Source: Didymodactylos carnosus (taxonomy: Eukaryota > Rotifera > Eurotatoria > Philodinida > Philodinidae). From it: DNA of 64,000 bases. Shown here piece by piece: positions 59,008 through 64,000 of the stretch. Location of the stretch: the NCBI GenBank assembly GCA_905250885.1, contig CAJNOQ010000050.1:26328-90327 (forward strand). Direction: 5' to 3'. The notes beneath the pieces are model-generated. The model did not search any database. It was not told the origin of the DNA and saw only the letters and a program-made list of their open reading frames with translations. The translations under genes were made by a program, and so were the position numbers. How positions within the stretch are numbered: position 1 is the stretch's first letter; every line of letters begins with the position of its first letter.

Positions 59008-59902
59008 TAAGAGCGACAGAGAGAAAGGATAAGAGTAAAGTGAGGAGAGAAATTATTATTTTCAACCGATAACAATCGGTAATTGATTCTTTTCTCTGCT
59101 TTACAACGACAATCTTTTTTTTTTATGGATATTATTAATTTTTTCTATTTCAAGACATCATAGTCTTCTTAGATCAAAGATAATTATCATCTTCCTTATT
59201 CAGGAGGAATGTTGTAAGTATCAGTCTCATTTAGTTAGAAATTACTTATTCGAATGAAAAGCAGCCAATTAATACTCTAAGTAGGGTTTCAGTATATCAC
59301 TTCAGGTGCATTGTGGAAAAAATTGAAAAAACATTAGGAAAATATGTTTAATACAAAACTAGTACTAATATAATAAATGTAACTGGAAATAGATTATGAT
59401 TATATAATTGAAGTGTACAGGCATTTTTGAAATGGTAAACATCAGCTGTTTCCATTATATAATTCATATAAGTTAAAAATGTGATACAAAAAAAGAAATC
59501 ATGATTAAAGAAATTCATTAACGGTTAACATATGAAAAGATTATTTGAAACCGTCAAACTTATACTTATAAGATTATATACTTGAAAAAGCCCAGTTTTG
59601 TATAAAAATTCAAAAATCCTGTACCATCCTTTCTACTATATCTGAGTATAGCATAAAACTTCTCGTTCATTATTCATCTTTTGTGGGGGATAGCAACATT
59701 CAAAAAATTGGCAGTACTGTTCGATATTGTATTATTATCTGTAGAGGTTATAACAAATATTTGCTATGTGTACTATTTTTATAATCAAATTGTCTAAATA
59801 GTACGTGTTGTACTTTTTATGATTATAATTTCTCTCGTTGCATTTTTTTCTTTTATTTTTTGTTTTATTCACAGAAAACTAACAGAGCCCTCCTACATTG
59901 CG

Positions 59903-62115
59903 ATGTCAACTATGTTCCCTCCGATCAATAGTGGTCGACCAGAGTCAGACATTGGCGGCGGTGAGAATAATGGATCTTATTCACCATCCGCTTCAAAACT
60001 TCGACGACAAATAGCGTTCACAAACAATGATCGAAGTCCATTAAGAAGTAAAACTATATCTACAAGTAAACAGTTTGCTGTTGCTGCTTCTCATGGCGCT
60101 TCGGGAATAACGGCAGAATCGAAAAATGCCACAAATGGTAGTCAAGGCAGCGCTTCTATACAGAAAAGATCTCCATCATTTGCCCAAAATAGTCCACAAT
60201 TTGAGCCCAATAAAAGTGAGCAATTTTCGATTAATTTCATTTCTTACACGAAAAATTCTAGAAATTCACTTTGCATTGAGTTTAAATTGAAAAATCGATT
60301 ATAATCGCTTATCTTGTTGTAGAGCCTCCGAACAAGATAAAACTACGTATTTATCCGCAGTGCCTACATGTAGCAGCAACAGACAAAATAATTATAGCAA
60401 CTTTCTATTGAGAAAAGATTCACAAAGAGAAACTTTCTAAAGAAGTTGAGTCGAATAAGCTGTAACAATGATCCTAATATCTCCTATCTTACTGTCAAAA
60501 ATTCAAAGCAAAATAACTTGGTTAACCGCAACTGAGGAGATTAACTTGACAAGAAGACTAATTATTTTATCGAAGACGACAATGTTGGGACTCAGTTCTG
60601 TGACATAGAGCTCAACAGGAAAAGACTTAATCGCATATTACCACATATCTATTATAGATGAATAGAAGTACCCAAAGACATTTGTGAGAAAAACAGAAAA
60701 AGAAATAAAAGTGTTTCTTTTTCCATTTCGGTATTTATAGCTAAACTAGGAATAAGACTGAAACTAAGAATTATGTGTTTTAAAAAAAAATTTCTTTTAC
60801 ACCGTCTCATTGGTATTTTTTTGTCCTCAACGTCTCTGCTTAAAGAGACTGAAAATTAACGAGAGATAGACGAGTAAAAATAAGATAACCTCAAAGCAAA
60901 CAATCACTATGGCATTCAGCGTACACTCGTTTAGCTTCTTTTAATTTATAAAGACCTTATTGGAAAACCAAACCATCTAAGCGGATAAAAATAAATAAGG
61001 AAGTGCGATCTCTGAGTATAAATCTAGTAGTGAAAGTCTTTATGGTATTTGCTTAACAATCATTACTGTGACTGGTAGGCTTGTTTGCTACTAACTATTT
61101 TATCAATTTCTATTTATACTCATATTTTATCTTAGTTGTTTATCGTGCAAGTGATTATTCTTGGAATGAAAACGGTCACACATCTAGTAATAATCTTATC
61201 CGTGCGTCAAGTCCAACAAAAACGAAATTATCATCAGCGAAAAATCTTACTAACGGCATTCTCCATGAAAATAATGGCGTAGCCAGTTCTCTTTTGCATA
61301 TACCAAGTAACAGTAATACGGGTGATAATCGACGGACAGATATAAATGGTGATATTGTTTTATCGGCATCGAAATCTCGCCAGACAAGAATAAACAAGAC
61401 AAATAATCAAAATATGAATTTTGTCCCTGTACGTAGTGAAAGTTATCGTTCGGGTGATTACAATCGAGTTTCCCGACTAGAATATCCAAATGTAAGTTCT
61501 GTTTTATCAGCAGCAGCTCGACCAAGAAATACATCATCTAAACAACGTAATTATGTTAATTCAAAATCATCTTTTCACGATGAATATTATGATATGAACG
61601 GTGGTGCAAACAACGAGAATAACAATATTGGTGCTAGTACTCAACAACTAGCTCGATTAAGTGGATCATCATTTGATTTAACGGCAAATCGGAAACCTTT
61701 ATCTCCGAATAAGAGTAGCACATTCAATCTCGGTCTAAATCATTACTATTCATCGACGAATGAATTACGATTACAAGAACAACTACATAGAAGTGAAACA
61801 AATATAGATAAAACGAAATATTTACGATTAAAAGATTCCAATGCACAACAAACAACATCCACAACACTCGCAGTACCCCTCACAGCAGCATCAAAATTTC
61901 GTGCTCCGACAAATATAAATACAAGAGAAAATGAACGTATACAATCAGCAGTCTCTTATAAATCCCGTGATCCAAATGTTTCATATGCGTATACAGACGT
62001 TAAAAAGTATATCGAAGAAAATGATTTGATGCCACCCGAAAAAGAACAAGTAATAAGAAATTGGATTCAAGATGTTGAAAAACATCGAAATAAAATGGAG
62101 AAAATGGATAATTAG
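59903..62115 (+). CDS. Unrecognised disordered protein with conserved-looking C-terminal helix
   Basis: Not recognised. Exons 59903-60215 and 61136-62115 join in phase (A|TT) to 430 aa across a 920-bp intron. The exon containing the ATG starts after a good acceptor at 59874, so a 5' untranslated exon is likely. Almost the whole protein is Ser/Asn/Thr/Arg-rich and low in hydrophobics (MSTMFPPINSGRPESDIGGG; many SPxK/SP sites), as in cytoskeletal or scaffold proteins. The last 45 residues differ: SYAYTDVKKYIEENDLMPPE then KEQVIRNWIQDVEKHRNKME, an ordered amphipathic segment that may be a protein-binding helix pair. No signal peptide, membrane segment or catalytic motif. That it is a real gene is well supported by phase, composition and length; function unknown. 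Confidence 0.75.
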
Positions 62116-64000
62116 AAACATTAATGAAATGTGTGATATTTGTATGTGAAGAAAATATCAAGTTGATAATACCTAGTCTTTCGCTTATTTCTTCATCATA
62201 AAAATACGCTCTTTTTGTGTATATTTTTTTATTACTTTTTTCCTTTCACAAATTAAAGTGTCTCACATCGTTACAAAGTAGCCTGTTCAGCATTATTTCA
62301 CCTGAAAATTTAAAATGCAGCACCATTCGTGACTGTAGCACAGGGAAATTGTTCATAGATAGATTGGGATATAAAACAGTTCTAGTAAAACAAACGGTGT
62401 TTTACAAATATGTTTAAGAATATGTACCAAGTTGGTTCAGTAGCAAAATAATCTGTTATAATTGACTAAACAATTTTCTCAATTACTCTGAGTTTATAAG
62501 TACTACGTTATGGTATCCCACTGAACGAATAAAGTTAAGACCTTTTTTTAGTTAAATGTAAAGAAAAGATAAAATGTTATTTTTGATGAATCACACCCGG
62601 ACATTTAACGCGACATTATAATCAATCTTTATCTTATTTCGAGTAGTTTAACTGGGAAAATATCAATATTTCATCGAAAAACACATATAAATCGAATTTA
62701 ACACTATTCATTGCTCTGTTTTCAAAATGTTTTTGTTCTTTGTTTTTACTATACAGATCAATTTTATTTGTGACAAAAAGGTTCACAAATGACAAATACA
62801 GAAAAAGAAATGTATCAGCATATAATAATTAAAATCATCCTCTCTTACTATTTCCTTATGTAATGATAAAAATTAAAGTAACAACAATTTTCAAAAAATA
62901 TTTACAATAATTGCCTGTTTGCACACAACACCATTTTAGAGTATAAAAATACATTATAAGAAACAACACACATTATAATCATAGTAGTATAGAATAAAAC
63001 ACAAAAAACTCACATAACCTAATTAATTACATTTTTCTTTTATAAACTGCGTTTCATTTACGACATAGTATCACCTTGCAATTACATATTTCAGTGAAAA
63101 TAAACTGCTTATGGTGGTTGCATAAAATATTTATATATAAAGAGTTTAAGTCGGGGGCCCTCCCCGATATGTGTCCTCGAACTATGTCAGTTTAAAGAGG
63201 ACACCTGACTACATATATTCTTAAGTTCTTTCGATGAACTAGTAGCTATTCCCAGAGTTATTAAGTAATTAAGTTTAAATTTTAATTAGAATTCCCATTT
63301 TGTAAAGCTTGTAGCTCGGTTAAAAATAATCGTAGAAATGTTGTTCTTGCATGGTATTGATAGCCAATGGTCTGTTGTTATGGTCTGAAGGAAAAAGTTT
63401 TGGTAAGACAATAATTTATAATTAGTCATACTAATAAATACTAATTAATATCACTCTGGTGGTTACACTTTTATTTGCAAATTAACGATTTATTGGAAAC
63501 GGTAACGTAATACGTCATTCGACAGAGATTTCCAAGCGCTACAAACCCTCGGAAGTCCGAGCTCTTTATCTGTTGCAGTTCTCGAATGGCAGACATTTTC
63601 CTAAGTCACCCAAAATTCGTTACCATTTGGTCGGGTAAAATGCCAACCATTCGAGAACCACAACAGATAGAGAGGCCGGACTTGCGCAGAATTGTAGAAA
63701 GCACTCTGAGTCCTAGCCACCATGTTACAATCTATCAAATTCAAAGTCAAACGTCCTTTTCAAACTGACATAGTTTGATAAAGTGTGAGGAACTACCCCT
63801 TAACTGCAATGTGAAACTCTTGCCAAAGATCCTACAATGACAAAGCATGTTGGAGTAAAAATCTTGCTACAAAAATTGTGCGCAATAGCCGACTGCAAGG
63901 AGTAACGTTGTCTGTTTTTCAGAGTTAATGGAAAAATTTTGAAAAAAAGTAACTTTAAACTTTTTTAAGTTTTAAATTTTAAAAGAATTTAAATTTAAAA
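62116..64000. other. 3' flank and spacer with a hairpin element
   Basis: Possible poly(A) signal AATAAA at 62528-62533 for the preceding gene. A fold-back element lies at 63553-63683. The stretch 63140-63240 is GC-richer (gggggccctccccg) but shows no gene. Confidence 0.4.
63553..63683. mobile_element. Fold-back element with about 49-bp arms
   Basis: aagtccgagctctttatctg, then ttgcagttctcgaatggcag and acattttcc (63553-63601), pair with the inverted ggtaaaatgcc...ccggactt (63635-63683), about 80-85% by eye. Weak pairing continues outward to about 63530 and 63705. A 60-aa plus frame inside it is not a gene. Confidence 0.65.

Larger units (their letters stand above)
57025..59902. other. AT-rich spacer with GAGTCCA element and TA microsatellite
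   Basis: No gene found. Holds a word-repeat element at about 58207-58400 and a (TA)n tract at 58976-59003. The acceptor at 59874 and the poly-pyrimidine before it belong to the next gene; its 5' untranslated exon may lie upstream. Confidence 0.4.

Noticed and set aside
63586-63768. 60-aa plus frame at the right end
   Set aside because: It sits on a hairpin element and reads through both arms.

Overview
The window is nuclear DNA of an AT-rich invertebrate animal. Genes are split by GT-AG introns, many only 45-100 bp and a few above 900 bp. Most proteins carry Asn-, Ser- and Gln-rich disordered stretches, and the genes lie between long AT-rich spacers full of small inverted-repeat elements. 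A SHARK-type SH2/ankyrin/SH2 tyrosine kinase, a family vertebrates lack, and a Drgx-like homeobox point to a non-vertebrate metazoan. The short introns and codon style resemble rotifers, possibly bdelloid, but that is an inference.

Layout. 0.1-1.7 kb (-): PDCL-like phosducin co-chaperone, nine exons. 7.8-8.7 kb (+): CD225/dispanin two-pass membrane protein. 10.1-10.4 kb (+): UQCR10, a small complex III subunit. 12.5-18.5 kb (-): PP1 glycogen-targeting subunit with RVxF motif and CBM21 domain. 19-31 kb: mostly repeats, with a possible short secreted peptide gene, an orphan terminal exon inside an inverted-repeat element, and an unrecognised two-exon fragment. 31.9-35.8 kb (+): DAP5/eIF4G2. 38.1-38.9 kb (+): NAA80-like acetyltransferase. 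39.5-44.6 kb (+): SHARK kinase, 18 exons. 45.1-46.3 kb (-): clathrin light chain, tail-to-tail with SHARK. 47.4-53.1 kb (+): UBZ1/TAX1BP1-like zinc-finger gene that seems to have two alternative 3'-terminal exons. 55.8 kb (-): tRNA-Gly(CCC). 56.2-57.0 kb (+): Drgx-like homeobox. 59.9-62.1 kb (+): unrecognised disordered protein.

The genes do not form a pathway. They are a housekeeping and regulatory mixture: translation, respiration, trafficking, glycogen control, signalling, actin N-terminal acetylation and neuronal identity.

The most unusual signals are a 456-bp loopless palindrome next to the tRNA gene, the duplicated terminal exon of the zinc-finger gene, a DAP5 first exon with no in-frame ATG, and a crowd of fold-back elements. 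Several fold-backs are built from short words repeated in both orientations. Exon coordinates were worked out by hand from reading frame, splice signals and phase, with no transcript support. They should be good to a base or two in the conserved genes. UTRs are unknown.
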